The notes: generated by a model from the sequence alone, not told the origin. A stretch of DNA of 64,000 nt from Strix aluco (GCF_031877795.1 NC_133935.1:75472303-75536302), one strand, 5' to 3'. Counted from the first letter of the stretch, positions 52,101-64,000 are shown. A program made the numbers and translations.

Positions 52101-55100
52101 AGAAGGGTATTTCTGGATGCTAAAACCACACACAAAAATCCTCTTTAAAACATGTAAGACCCTTACTGCTTTATGCAGATGAGTACATAGCAGAACAGTG
52201 TCAGTCCTGTCTATTTGATTCCTGCACCCTGGAGACACTGTAAAACACTATGAACAGATCTGTAACTTATCAGGGTACGCTACAGGTCATGAGCAGCAGA
52301 TGGAGAAACTGTGGAGGTTCAGGTTACATCTGTGACCTCTTTGAATCACATCTAAGTCTTCTGTTGGCTTGATCCTGTGCACAGGGAGGAATTTCCTATC
52401 GATTCCAAAAGCCAAGAAGTAACATCTAAAGTGATTAGTTACCTCAGGAAGCCTCATGACAATACTGAACTTCAGCTTTTCATTCTTCTCAGTGTTGTCT
52501 AGATCTATAAGAGAAAGGAAAAAAAACCCACCCAACCAACCAGTAACCACATCACTAAAACTTTCAACTTTCACTGAAGACATTCTGAATAAGTATCATA
52601 TCCGTAATGAAATTAAAAATTTAATTTTAAATAAGGGCTATTAGGAGTGTTATTTATGTTTATAGCGTTTATAGAAATATTTTTCTGTACATTCATACAC
52701 AACTTCACCATGTTATGTAACAATTTAAACAGTAATTCAAACATGTTTTGACTAAGTAGAACTCCCCATATTTATAATACTTCATTTATCAAGACTAGGC
52801 ACAGATTAATACAGCATATTGTGTTGTCCATTTTCTTGAACACCAGAGAAATAGCACATTACAAAGGAACATGGTTGCAGCTGTGAGGAAATGCATTACA
52901 GTTGGAGAGTCTTATCATGGTGCTGCTGCATCCCAGGAAACTCATGCTACACAGTTCTCTCTTCCTCCCTTCTGATCTAGAAAAGGCAATTAACATGGCT
53001 GCAATGCCAACTGTGCCTGCAACTGCCAATTTGTCCCACTCTCCATTTCGCTCTGAAGCCTTAGGCCCCAGTCATTCCCACCATACATCTGCTAGTTTGC
53101 TTCTAAGCCGCCTTCGCGGGAAACGAGCTACTTGGGTCCTGCTGAGAAGAAAGCCACATACAGAACGTGATCTGCTCTTGATGAATACACTGGTTCATAC
53201 AGAACTTATTTTAACTCTCGCTTTCAGTTAACATTACATTATACTTAGAAGTCATCCACAAGCTTAATATTTACTAATAATATTGTGATACTGGGTCAGG
53301 TAGGCTTTTGTTTGCTTATTTTGAAGTTCTACTTCCTAGCACAGAGCTTCTAGCCATTTGCCAATCCAAGCACTAGGATTATCTTAGAATCATGGAAGTG
53401 TTTAGGTTTGAAAAAGCCCTTTAAGATCATCAAGTCCAACCATTAACCTAACACTGCCAAGTCCACCACTAAACCATGTCCCTAAGTGCCACTTCTACAC
53501 GTCTTTTAAATACCTCCAGGGATGGCGACTCAACCACTTCCCTGGGCAGCCTGTTCCAATGTTTGACAAACCTTCCGGTGAAGAAATTTTTCTTAATATC
53601 CAATCTAAACCTCCCCTGGTGCAACTTGAGGCCACTTCCTCTCATTCTATCACTTGTTACTTGGGAGAAGAGACCAACACCCACCTCGCTACAACCTCCT
53701 TTCAGGTAGTTGTAGAGAGTGATAAGGTCTCCCCCGAGCCTCCTTTCTCCAGACTAAACAACCCCAGTTCCCTCAGCTGCTCCTCATAAGACTTGTGCTC
53801 CAGACCCTTCACCAGCTTTGTTGCCCTCCTTTGGACACGCTCCAGCACCTCAATGTCTTTCTTGTAGTGAGAGGCCCAAAACTGAACACAGTATTCAAGG
53901 TGCGGCCTCACCAGTGCTGAGTACAGGGGGACGATCACTTCCCTGTCCCTGCTGGTCACACTATTTCTGATACAAGCCAAGATGCTACTGGCCACCTGGG
54001 CACGCTGCTGGTTCCTCTTCAGCTGGCTGGTGACCAGCATTCCCAGGTCCTTTCCCACCAGGCAGCTTTCCAGCCACTCTTCCCCAAGCCTATAGTGTTG
54101 CCTGGGGTTGATGTGACCCAAGTGCAGGACCCGGCACTGAGCCTTGTTGAACCTCATACAATTGGTCTTGGCTCATCGCTCCAGCCTGTCCAGATCCCTC
54201 TGTGGAGCCTTCCTTCCCTCAAGCAGATCAACACTCCGGCCCAACTTGGTGTCATCTGCAAACTTTTTGAGAGTGCACTCAATCCTCTCATCCAGATCAC
54301 TAATAAAGTTACTAAACAGAACTGGCCCCAATACTAAGCCACTTGTGACCAACCATTCCATTCACCACCACTCTTTGGGCCCAACCATCCAGCAAAGAGT
54401 ACACCTGTCCCAAGACATGAGCAGCCAGTTTCTCCAGGAGAATGCTGTGGGAAATGGTGTCAAAAGCTTTAAATTCCAGGTAGACAACAGCCACTAAGAG
54501 GCTCACCTTGTCATAGAAGGAGATCAGGTTAGTCACACAGGACCTGCCTTTCATAAACTGATGCTGACTGGGCCTGATCACCTGGTTGTCCTGTACATGT
54601 CATGTGATGGCACTCATGATGATCTGCTCCATAATCTTCCCTGGCACCGAGATAAGACTAACAGGCATGTTCCTCTTATTTCAAACATAATTAAATCAAA
54701 AGCTGAGGACTGGATTACAGACTACTTCCTTACACATAGGTGTGCACTTTCATACAGTCACAGAAATCCCCCAACAAATTCTATGACGATCTTTAGTATT
54801 CACTTTTCTAAGAAGTCCCAAGTGGAAAAACTATAAACTCAAATTCTCCCCAAACAGGTATTTCTTTGTCTACTACAGTAAGGCTCAATTGTATAGTCTG
54901 AGCCCTAATTTACTCCTTTCAGCTGGGCAACACCATCAGCTACAGACCTCACTGAAACAACACTCTGTGAGAAGAGCTGAGTCTCCTGGGTGGTAAATCC
55001 TGTGTCTGAGTTTGAATGACTGAAAAGACATCACTCCCAACTAGCTGGCTGGTAACAAGTGAAACACATGAAACTCACTGTACCTTTCAGCAATTTCCTG

Positions 55101-58100
55101 ACACCCGTTTCTGTCAAATGCAAGACTCCATGATCAATATAGTGCAGGAGGGTGTGCAGAGGGAGACATCGAACACCAAGCCCCAAGTGCAAAGTGTGAA
55201 AACCTATGGAAGAGAGACAAACTTGTCTAGTACAACAATATATATTTTTTTTCTTAGTCTGTATTAGAGACTGGCATTAGTCTAGCTAAAGCCAACACTC
55301 TCCTTAACTTCTCACTGTTTTGCGTTGGTGAGGAAATCAGTTTGTCAAAAGTCATGTAGTCTTACTTAGGCATCCTTTAACTCCTCTCAAGTACAATCCT
55401 GCCAGAAAGAGGAAAGCCAAGGGGACTGAAAACAGTCATTATAGTCATATACAATCATTAAACATCTCCAAGCTGTTGCCTTATATCTGAATTGTTCTAT
55501 TAATTTGCCTTTTATCTCCCTCTTTCCTCTCAATTAATCAAAACCTGAGACCTCACTGCCCTGAGTATGTGGCTGCCACCCACACATTCTCTCAGGCAGA
55601 CTTCAGTTTCTCACTTAACATCACCCGGACGATGGTCTTGTCATCACGTGACACCATTATGTGGCAGCATTTCCTTCTAAACGTTGTAAGTCTGAGGGAT
55701 AACCTCATACCAAAAACGGTTTCAAAGACTGAAGACAGATCAGGAAATAAAAACTAGAAAGATTCAAACAGAATCAGAAAGAATTAAGATGTTAAGAAGT
55801 CTTTCCGTTACAAAAATAAGCAAGTGATTTTAAAAGACTAAGCAATTACGAGGAGCTCTAGGAAATTAAAGTCTGCTATCAACATCATCTATCAAGGCTG
55901 GAGGTAATCCTTTCAGAATAAAACTGAAAAATATTAGCAGAGCAACAGCATGAGAAAAAACTCTCTTTTTTCTCCAAGACAGGATTTTCCCTTGTAGCCC
56001 TTGACACTAAAATTCAGTTGTCTAAGAAAAATACGTAAGTGAAAAAAGTCTAAATCTTAGTTCTAAGCTAAGACTGCACCTGAGCATTTCACTGGAAGCT
56101 GAAAACTGAACTAAACCTCTGATTTGTTGTCTCTATTTGTAGTACTATTCAGTTTTGTTTCATTTCACTTGCACGTGTTTATGGAGGGTCTTCCCCTCTG
56201 TAACTGTCTTGAATAGACTTCAATACTACCAAAGCTAATTTGACACATGTGCTAAAACTAGTGCTCTTCTGGGAGGAACTCATAGCATTGTTCTCCTCAC
56301 TTATGATTAAAACAGCAAAACACAGGACTTACCAGGAGGTAAAGGCATGCACATGCCATTTGCAGCTTCCAGAATCCGACTCATGATGTGGAACACTGCA
56401 AACTCTCCCACACTTCCTCTCTCATCACTGTATTTAACAAAGTAGCAACATATTAGGAACCCAAGATGCCCACACTCTCCTGGAGATATGGTCAATCTGT
56501 TGTACTACATGTGCACTAAGTGCATGTGTTTTGGGTGAATTGTCATGGGATGCTATCTTCTTTACTAGGTGCCTGTCACCTAACAGCACTAGCTGTTCAG
56601 TGTTGACATAAAGTCTCTGTGGTGTCGCCCCTTTCTCCCTCCCCCACTATGGCTTATTTCCAATTCTCTCAGCAGTACCTGGTATCAACAGAAATAGGTT
56701 GTTTTGAGTGCTGGTATAAGTGACCTGGCTTTCATTGATGTTTAACACCCATTACCCAGCTTAAGACCACTATGAACTCAGCAACTTTGAAATTCAGCTG
56801 TAAAACTGCCTATATGATTAATATTCATGTCAGCTTACAGAGGAGCAGCAGGATCATTAAAAAGAGTACATGACAGTCATACTGACAGTTACAGTAGAGT
56901 GAGCACCGACTGTTCAAGCGAGTAGTACTGTTGAAGACCAAAATTATTATGCCCATATTTTAAAAGGTAGGCTGAAAACTTTAACAAAGGACTTGCTCAC
57001 AAGCAGAAGATGCAGGAATGAAGCTGGTATCTCCTCCAAACTTCTTTCAATATTCGATGTACCAGATTCAGCTAAAACAAAAAAGAAAACATTGAGTGTT
57101 TCTAGGAGCCTGTGTACAGCAGGCCCTTGGCCTTCTTTATTTCACACACCAGTTTATGTTAAAAACTTCTCATGAGACTCCTACTAAGACTTCAGCATTT
57201 GTCTTTTTTTTTTTTTTCCTAGGGGCTTCAAATGTAAAATTGATTAAAATTTGAATTGTAACTGAATTGCCTTATTCCATAAGTTTACAGTAAGTGCTTC
57301 CAGCTCATCAAAGCATTGTGCAAGACATATAGCATCTTAACATGTTCGTGCTCCTTGGGGATCAGCTGATCTCACGTTCTTGCATCAAATTCTCAAAAGA
57401 TGTTTGCCATGAAAGCAAAAACTGCATGTCCAAGTGGCTGAGCATTTGGCAGCGAAAGGTCCCGAGGGCCCCCACAAAACTGGATGATGCTGAAGACAAC
57501 AGAATACTCAGTTTGCTGAGAAAAGTCTGCAGGAGAAATTGCAAATCTAGTTCCATCAAGGAGGAAAAATGAGACAAGCAAATGCCTCTCCTCCCCTACT
57601 GAGTTTCCTTTTTGTCCATAGTGAAGTAAAACAGTGCCTTGGCCCATACTGTTGCTTCTTTGTGCTCCCAAACTGACCTCCAGTATAGACTGTCAGCATA
57701 CAAAAGGCACAAGCCCTGTTCTCACTTGGGCCTCCTAAGCCTCTGCAGCTGAAAGAGAGAAATCACACATGAAAGAGTTGAAATAACTTCTCCTAGCCGG
57801 TCCCTCATAGTTGTCACATGTAACCACTTCCATATCTCAGTAACAGAATTGAGACACTTCCTCTATGCCTTTTATCTCTGGGCCTCAAAGTGCACTACTC
57901 AATCCACCCTAGGAAACTCAGGAAGCAAGTCTGACCCCTGCTTTGCAGGGAGGTATCACGAGAAGTTACAAACCCTTTTCCCCCAAGATGGCCAGAATCC
58001 AGGAATCCTTTTTCCCACTCTCTTTTCTTCTCATAGGCTATGCCCTCTCCAACCTCTAACTTGTCACAGGCTCTGAGCAAGAGAGAAACAGGACACACAG

Positions 58101-61100
58101 GGGAGGTTCATATGCAAAGGCCAAAACAGAAGTATTGGTCTTCAGTAATGCTCCTGAGTGCTCTCCTCTGTACCTTGGCCAGAAAGCTCTACAAGGTAGC
58201 ACCTCTTCCCTCCACAACCACCTAATACTTTCCATCTTCATACTTTCTGGATGCAGTGGAAACCTCCAGTTTAATCTCTCTGGAGCATGGCAAGTTTTCT
58301 CCACTCATTCTCTAGGAAATGCGTGATTTCCAATTTTCAAAGAAGGGTCACAAGAACTACACCTGTTGCCGGAATGACTTTCATCTCTGGCCAGCACACA
58401 GGGTGCAGCTAAGGCCTCTGCATCAGGAGCTACAGCTGGATCTGAAGATCAGTGTTGAGATGAAGGGAAGGTTCTTACAAACTCCAAAATCACGTCTTAT
58501 GATTTGTGCAACAAAAATGGTTTTCACAGGTATGATACTCCAGAATCAATATTCTTTGCTTAACAATACAGCAAACTATACGGCTTTTGCATGGTGTAGA
58601 AAGATAATAACTTCTTAAGTCACAGTCAACCTAGCTATCACAACATATTTAAATATATGCATGCTTGTGACATGACACCCTCACCAACAGCACTACTCAC
58701 TTTGGAGATCAGCACCTACCATCTACAGTGGACATCAGAGAAAATACCTACAGAAAGAGAAGCCATGTCTCCACTCTTTTCAGTGTATAGCACACAGGAT
58801 AACGTGCATGAGAGAAAACAAACATGATCTGATTTATAGAGGGAGTACAGGCAGCTTTATCTCCAAGGCTAGCAGCAGGTCTCTGGGGGAGCTAAGTTAA
58901 GAGCTAAACCCATACCTTCAGTGCAAAGCCATTTTTAATTTAGTAACGAAGATGTACAATATGAGGTTTTTCTGGGTAAGTATCAGAAGCCATTTCCCTT
59001 GCAGTGCTCTAAACTAATGAGAGAATACATGATCAACAGCCAGACAGTGCGTGCAGCAGGGCCTAGGCTGACATTTGCAAAGCACCTTGCTGTCTTGAAA
59101 CATCTACATTTTCAGGCAACAGTGCTGAGTAGACTCAAGTTCCACTAGTGACATTTGGACAAGTGCTCAGCTCCTGTGGCTGTTTCTACAGGAAAGACAT
59201 GGATGCAGCCAAGGAAAAGAATCAGGAGCAAAGGACTAAAGGGAGTGAGACAAGGTCTTGCTGTCTTCCAGATCCCCTCCTGCAGAAGGGATATGAGGCA
59301 CTCCTCCTTCTCCTGAGAAAACTCAAATCCAAAGGGTGTCTGCCTTCTATTCCTCTGCAGTTCAGATGCCATCAGATGATAGCTGGCCACAGACATCAGT
59401 GAAAAAGGTACAGCTATTGCAGCTACTTCCAGAGACATTTCAACACTTTATTCTGGTCTGCCTCTTTCCTGTGCCACAGGCTGCCTGTTCACTCTGCCTC
59501 CCCTTCTGCTTGCTGTCAGGGCAGCAAATGTCATACCACTTCTGTAAGTTATTTCCCCCCTTTCCTGCCCCACTGAAATGAAAAGAGTGAGAGAAACAGA
59601 TATGGAGTAAAGCTAAGACAAAGCGATTGCAGGGGAGAAAGAGAATACGGACATACAAACAACTACTGCAGGCTAGGTGGCACGTGGACCGTTAACCAGG
59701 CAATCTTGGGCTCTGCAGACCTCCTCAGCAAACAAGGAATTCCCACTGAGACATTTCATTCACACTTCCCCACGTTACTTCTCTGTATACAAATACACCC
59801 AGTCCTCCGACAGCAACCAGCCGCTAGCCTGTTGTTTTATGAGAAACTGTCAATGCTCCCATGTCTTGGCTACTTCAACTTCAGCTGTAATTGATTTATA
59901 GAGTGGCTACACACCACAGAGCCCTATTCTCAGCCACTCCTTTGCTCCTGAATGTAATAAAAAAATACTTTATGAAAGCAAACAGACAAGCAAATAACTT
60001 CAAGTCTCTTCCTGTTTCAATAGTTTCAGTAGCTCAGCTACATGCTACAGAAAACTGTTGGAAGAATCAAAACAATTCACTCCCCTGAAGAACTTCCAAA
60101 CATTTAGGATATAGAAAGATTTAAGAAGTAGGAGTTTCTGACTAGGATTCTTTCTTTTAGTGACATTAAAAAAAAAATTAATCCTGAGTTTGCTGATGGG
60201 GAGGGCTGAGATTTGTTTTGACTGTTAAGATTTAGTCTACAATAATTTAGTTTTGAAGATCAAGGCTGCATAGGTGTTTTCATATTTTATCTTAGTTTAT
60301 ATTAAGAATGAACAAATGATAACTGGAAACCGAATGAAAGGAAAATAAACATTCCCCTTGTGCCTTTTTTCAGCACTGTTTTCAGGTACAAAGCTTTGGT
60401 TCATGATGTACTGTTCCTATTTTAATCAGCCATTAGTTTTAATTTCTTTCCTGCAAAGATATAGAAAACAGACTGACGATTACCAGTGAAACAACTTGTC
60501 AAGCTATAAAGCGAGGCCTGAATAGTAAAGTCAGTAACCTCAGTGGAAGCCGCAGCGGTTCAGAGAAAATTGTAACATTGACAGCACAAATGATTTGCAC
60601 AAGACATCTGAAACGATGCAAGGCACCAGTAGCCTCAAGAAAAGTTTCCAGAGATTTTCATCCTTAGGAAACAGCACTGTGGGGAGTTTTTCCTGAACAG
60701 TGTGGCAGGGCTAGCACAAAGGCAGAGAACATGATTTACTAGTTGCCATGTGAGCTTTCATGGACTCTGCATTCTGCACTTCAAGGCCTTGATGTTGAGA
60801 CAGACAAAAACAGGTACAATAGAAATTATTGTATGCCACACCAGCCACAGTTTTTACAGCTTTTTTTTTTTTAAAGTTTCCCTTAAGAGGATGAAAGGCA
60901 GAAAAATAAGAATTTGGAAAGCAAATTTTCACTGTAGTTTATGTGGATTTCTTCAGGCAAACCTCTGTCTCCTGTTACACTCACAAAAAGCCCACTGAAG
61001 TCAGTATGTAGCAGTGATGATATACTCTCATGTCATGTTGGAGTGAAATATTTTTTTCTTGGTCTGTATTTCCCTGATGGCACTTTCGTTATTCAAGACA

Positions 61101-63950
61101 TGCAGCAATGTATTCTACAGGAAACAAAATGGATCTAAAGACCATTCTTTTGCCTTTCAGGATGAGTTCACATTTTCACTTCTGAGCGTAGACCATATTT
61201 ATACCAGCCGTAAAGGCAACTGTTTCTTCTGTGTTCTGAGTGACCAATACAACTCTTTTTAATATTAATATTTCCTTTATGAATACATAATATTAAGCAG
61301 AAAAATATTATTAAACATCTTTAAAACAATGTCCTCCCATCAAATATATGCTACATACACACAGTACATATGCAAGACCCTGCCCTCCAACAAATACATG
61401 CTTGACTCACAATAGTGACTATGAAATCAAACTAACCAGGTTTGCAACGTAATCCAGAACTATTTGGTCAATCTTCTTTTTTCCTACATACTGTAGATGT
61501 CTCATAAGGTGATCCTTTAGCTGAGCAACCATCTAGGAAAAAAAAGCCAACAATTCAGTGTCCTTGGGCATCTTCAAAAAGATCCAAAAGCTCCAGCAGG
61601 TTTGGGGCCTGATCAATAGGCATTAGCACAACAAAATGTTTCCTTGTTAGAAAACTCCAGTTCAGAGTGAGTCCCAAGCTACCATACAATCTTGCTGAAT
61701 TCAACAGCAGATGTGAATATTCAAAATGGTTACTTGGTGTAAATTCAGAAAAATGAGTGCAAAGCTGAACTTTCAATGACATTGAAGAGAAAAAGCTTAC
61801 AGTTCTTGTATCTCTCTGGGTCAAGCCAAGAGAACAGGGAGAGAGAAGGATTTTAATATGAACATTGAATCATGAGAATATAAATATTTATTACATACAA
61901 ATAAACTTGAGGGATTTTATGATAGGGAAAACTAGCACAAGTACAGTTTGTGGTAGTAGCCAAGAACCTGAGAACCTGAGTGATTAATGGCAACTTCAGC
62001 TTAAACATTAATTGTAAAGTCTTTAAAATCAGGTGTTTGTTATCATACAGTACATGCCAGTCCCTACCTTCTCCTCTCTGAAATATTCTCTGACCTCATG
62101 TAGCTTTGGATTGCAAGTCAAGTCCATGCTGGTTCTTTGCTGAGAATTACTATAAGGATTACTTGCCTCCAAGCTCAGAGTAAAACTGAGGCAAATAAAA
62201 ATCTCTGTCTCAAAGAGTTTACAAGTAGATTAATTTCAATGTGTCAGGACAGCAATACAGGTATTAGGAAAGCATAGACAAAGGACAGCAGCGACCTGTT
62301 TTTTGGATCTGTCTGAATAAACTGAAGGGAAGGAATGTAGGGAAGCTTCAGAGAATGAGAGGCACAACTTGGAAACAACGGGACAAGACTGCAAAGAATG
62401 AAAATTTGCCTTAGATTTGGACAGACAGGACAGTGTTGATATGCTCTTCACAGATGCAGTGCTGCGACCTTCCAGTGCATGCTGAAGGGTTTTATTTGGT
62501 TTTAGTAGTAAGAGAACAAAAGATAACCAAAGATGTGTATTTGGACAGAGGGAGGACAGGCAGGGATTTGAGACAGGATTTATTACCCAGAAGCATAAGG
62601 ATGGTAGGTCCTTTAGGGAGATCATCAGTGAAAACAGTGCAAAAGATGAAAGGACCTCAGAATAGCCATAGCAGTCCCAGAAGTGAGGTAGAAGGAAAAG
62701 GAGACAGTAAAAAAGGTGATAAATTGAGGAGCAAGAAGATCTGTGATCTTCTCTTTGAGGGAAGTAGTTGGTGGGGAATTCACTTATACATGTTTTAAGG
62801 ACATTAAGTAGTCCAAAAGTAACTGACAGATTAAGACGAATTCCAGGGTAACAGTTTCTAGCCAAAGGAAAGTTGCATTGGGAAAAAGCATTTTGACAAA
62901 TCAACTTTCCAACGCTGTTTTTCCCCTATGCCTTATGATATCGTGACCTGTTAAGATGGTATCATGATATGATGACTATGAACTCTAAACTCAGGAAATA
63001 CCAGGTTTGTCCCATAGCTACTATGAGTAAGCTTCCACTCAGCACTGAACTCATAGCCTTACTCTACATTTGTTGAGGCTGTGCGTCCTCTAGTGCACAC
63101 TGTGACAAAAGCACATACCAGTCCCATCAGTAATTGCTGCTCATAATCTTCCTCTTGAAAGAGAGGTACTAGCCTTTCCTCTGAAATACACAAAGCAAGA
63201 ATCATTCAAGGACATGACACTATAGACATACCACCAGACTTCAACCAGCTTCAAAAGTACTTAGAAACATGCACAAACATACAGAAGTTGTGGTTTGATC
63301 TACTCACCTACAGAACTAAGATAGTGAAGAATCAGGACTGCGTGAGAGAGAACTGAGGAATGGAAAATAACCCTGTATCTGTCATCTTCTCTCTCAAGTG
63401 CTTAACACAGAGGGACACAAGCCTGTTGCACCACTTTACACTTCATTTGCATTACTCTTTTCTTTGATATTTAAGTAAGAGTTATTACAGTGTGGTGATT
63501 CAGTAGAGCAAAGAGGCACACCTGGTAACACCAGTGCAAATGCATGTGCTAGTTAGATCTTGTCATTTACAAACAAACAAGCTAAGACACCTGCATAGGC
63601 CTTCAGGGAAATGGCTGGACAGAAAGTAAATACTCCACAGAATCACCTCCCACTTTCCCAGTTCTGCCCCATGGTCTGGCTGCTTCTGTTATTCAGATTT
63701 GCACACTGCTATGTAAAAGAATGCAACTTTTCTAACTAAATGGAAGGAGGTTATAGTACTACTGAAATCAAATACCCTGTATTTCCTAATCAGTGCTTCC
63801 TGTCTACTAACAGCAAAGGAAGAAAAAAAATCTCCTATTTCATCATGTAGCATAAAATCAAGTCAACAAAGTTCTTTTTTACAAAGTTCTTTCCAGCCAT
63901 CTTTGCTCACCTTGAAATATATTTACTCCACCACTCAGCAGCACAGAAAC
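49045..63950 (-). CDS. GSAP: GSAP gene, 3' portion (11 coding exons)
   Basis: Gamma-secretase activating protein (formerly PION). Family knowledge: a protein of about 850 residues whose C-terminal fragment (about 16 kDa) was reported to bind gamma-secretase and the APP C-terminal fragment and raise amyloid-beta production. Seen here: 11 exons on the - strand with AG/GT borders and one continuous frame, 939 coding bases, 312 residues plus TGA. Key stretches: [82 protein letters not shown], and [10 protein letters not shown] near the end. Identity rests on these patterns and on the known CCDC146-GSAP tail-to-tail arrangement. The N-terminal two thirds lie past 64000. The entry spans introns. 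Confidence 0.92.
49146..50167. other. GSAP last intron (1.0 kb)
   Basis: Nothing recognised. Confidence 0.65.
50168..50261 (-). CDS. GSAP: GSAP coding exon 10 in window
   Basis: Acceptor TTTTCCCTTACAG, donor GTAATG; 94 bp. Encodes [20 protein letters not shown] and [11 protein letters not shown], leaving one base of Asp. Confidence 0.92.
50395..50499 (-). CDS. GSAP: GSAP coding exon 9 in window
   Basis: Acceptor GCTTACTAG, donor GTAAGA; 105 bp, phase 0 at both ends. Encodes [20 protein letters not shown] and [15 protein letters not shown]. Confidence 0.9.
50500..52442. other. GSAP intron (1.9 kb)
   Basis: Nothing recognised; a moderately GC-rich patch at about 51440-51620 has overlapping open frames without family match. 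Confidence 0.55.
52443..52498 (-). CDS. GSAP: GSAP coding exon 8 in window (56 bp)
   Basis: Acceptor AGATCTAG, donor GTAACT. Encodes [19 protein letters not shown], ending phase 0. The stretch is nearly invariant in the family as I recall it. Confidence 0.92.
52499..53383. other. GSAP intron left of CR1
   Basis: A 109-codon + strand open frame at 52902-53231 is antisense to the gene and has no recognised family; judged chance. Confidence 0.5.
53384..54670 (-). mobile_element. CR1 LINE, 5'-truncated, antisense
   Basis: About 1.3 kb in a GSAP intron, same orientation as GSAP. The left end (TTAGAATCATGGAAGTG, then ATCATCAAGTCCAACCATTA) is the CR1 3' end. The - strand holds ORF2 pieces: [71 protein letters not shown]. 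Frames are broken, so inactive. The right end stops in the RT region. Confidence 0.93.
55084..55203 (-). CDS. GSAP: GSAP coding exon 7 in window
   Basis: Acceptor CTTCCATAG, donor GTACAG; 120 bp. Finishes Gly and encodes [39 protein letters not shown], leaving one base of Asp. Near the start of the C-terminal region reported to be the active fragment in mammals. Confidence 0.93.
55204..56332. other. GSAP intron (1.1 kb)
   Basis: Nothing recognised. Confidence 0.6.
56333..56427 (-). CDS. GSAP: GSAP coding exon 6 in window
   Basis: Acceptor GTTAAATACAG, consensus donor GTAAGT; 95 bp. Finishes Phe and encodes [31 protein letters not shown], leaving one base of Gly. Strongly family-like. Confidence 0.93.
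56428..57000. other. GSAP intron (573 bp)
   Basis: Two splice-like mini-exon candidates were considered here and rejected once the exon at 57001 was found. Confidence 0.65.
57001..57071 (-). CDS. GSAP: GSAP coding exon 5 in window (71 bp)
   Basis: Acceptor TTTTGTTTTAG, donor GTGAGC. Encodes [20 protein letters not shown] and IFC, ending with two bases of a Phe codon. Its 71-bp length is exactly what is needed to join the phase-0 end at 61437 to the one-base start at 56427. Too short to show as an open frame. Confidence 0.85.
57072..61436. other. largest GSAP intron in window (4.4 kb)
   Basis: No exon needed by phase and none seen. Short overlapping open frames on both strands near 57350-57670 and 59150-59660 lack support. 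No clear CR1 copy. Confidence 0.55.
61437..61532 (-). CDS. GSAP: GSAP coding exon 4 in window
   Basis: Acceptor TTTTTTCCTAG, donor GTTAGT; 96 bp, phase 0 at both ends. Encodes [20 protein letters not shown] and [12 protein letters not shown], an amphipathic helix-rich segment. Confidence 0.88.
61533..62067. other. GSAP intron (535 bp)
   Basis: Nothing recognised. Confidence 0.6.
62068..62166 (-). CDS. GSAP: GSAP coding exon 3 in window, acceptor uncertain
   Basis: Donor GTAGGG. Encodes [20 protein letters not shown] and [13 protein letters not shown]. The start shown is the only nearby AG that keeps frame with the preceding exon (phase 0). Two AGs further upstream on the - strand, one of them directly after a good pyrimidine tract (exon end would be 62185), would shift phase unless another small exon exists. 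Confidence 0.75.
62186..63118. other. GSAP intron with long antisense-purine open frame
   Basis: The + strand is purine-rich at 62270-62760, which leaves a 222-codon open frame on the - strand (62236-62904) and a 121-codon one on the + strand. Neither has a recognised domain or splice context. Confidence 0.5.
63119..63180 (-). CDS. GSAP: GSAP coding exon 2 in window (62 bp)
   Basis: Acceptor GTATTTCAG, donor GTATGT. Completes Glu and encodes [20 protein letters not shown], ending in phase 0. The other two frames contain stops. Confidence 0.88.
63181..63910. other. GSAP intron (730 bp)
   Basis: Nothing recognised. Confidence 0.6.
63911..63950 (-). CDS. GSAP: GSAP coding exon 1 of those in window (40 bp)
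   Basis: On the - strand: acceptor AACACAG, donor GTGAGC. Encodes [13 protein letters not shown] and leaves one base for a Glu codon. Short, but phase and the continuation ..[13 protein letters not shown].. into the next exon support it. Confidence 0.85.
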
Positions 63951-64000
63951 CTGTGTTGCTTGATTTTAAAGGACCTGAAGAAAAATCTACAGGGAAGATC

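Noticed and set aside
52902..53231. 109-codon + strand open frame as a gene
   Set aside because: Antisense within a GSAP intron, with no recognised domain and no promoter or splice context.
56679..56710. Candidate 32-bp GSAP mini-exon
   Set aside because: Phase fitted, but the acceptor was poor; the exon at 57001-57071 fills the same phase gap with better sites and sensible sequence.
56756..56797. Candidate 42-bp GSAP exon with a good acceptor
   Set aside because: Its length would not correct the phase between neighbouring exons, and the exon at 57001 makes it unnecessary.
57342..57671. Overlapping open frames on both strands in the large GSAP intron
   Set aside because: No exon is required here by phase, and no family-like residues or paired splice sites were seen.
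1..64000. A novel multi-gene system, CRISPR array, or prokaryotic mobile island
   Set aside because: The window is a eukaryotic two-gene locus with introns and LINEs; no array-like spaced repeats or gene clusters are present.

Overview
This is a vertebrate nuclear window, almost certainly avian. It holds intron-rich genes with consensus GT/AG splice sites, and its dominant repeats are CR1 LINE fragments, including antisense 3' ends carrying the typical tail and reverse-transcriptase pieces. There is also one solo LTR of an endogenous retrovirus. No Alu or L1 type repeats are seen. I see no bacterial-style operon, CRISPR array, rRNA or tRNA gene.

Two protein-coding genes lie tail to tail. The + strand (about 5.6-47.4 kb) carries the 3' portion of CCDC146, a long coiled-coil protein of centrioles and the sperm flagellum. 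I could place 17 coding exons whose splice phases all agree. They encode 903 residues and a stop codon, nearly the whole protein; only the N-terminus and promoter lie upstream of the window. The - strand (about 64.0-49.0 kb) carries the 3' portion of GSAP (gamma-secretase activating protein). I could place 11 consecutive coding exons giving 312 residues and the stop. The beginning of GSAP lies beyond the right edge. The same CCDC146-GSAP neighbourhood is known in mammals.

Layout: 1-5.6 kb, no recognised exon; 5.6-35 kb, thirteen CCDC146 exons separated by AT-rich introns with CR1 copies at 6.9-8.6 kb (-), 10.5-11.7 kb (+) and 12.9 kb (-), and older CR1/L3-like remnants at 14.9 and 31.7 kb; 35-42.5 kb, a 7.4-kb intron holding an old CR1 remnant, a solo LTR with a 5-bp target duplication and a GC-rich block; 42.5-47.4 kb, the last four CCDC146 exons; 47.4-49.0 kb, the shared 3' region of both genes with polyadenylation signals on both strands; 49.0-64 kb, GSAP exons with one CR1 copy at 53.4-54.7 kb.

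The two genes have no known joint function; they are neighbours by position. I found no evidence of a new biological system. The most interesting items are the LTR, a perfect 16-bp-arm hairpin, the converging 3' ends, small tandem duplications inside CR1 copies, and two unexplained open or GC-rich intronic stretches.
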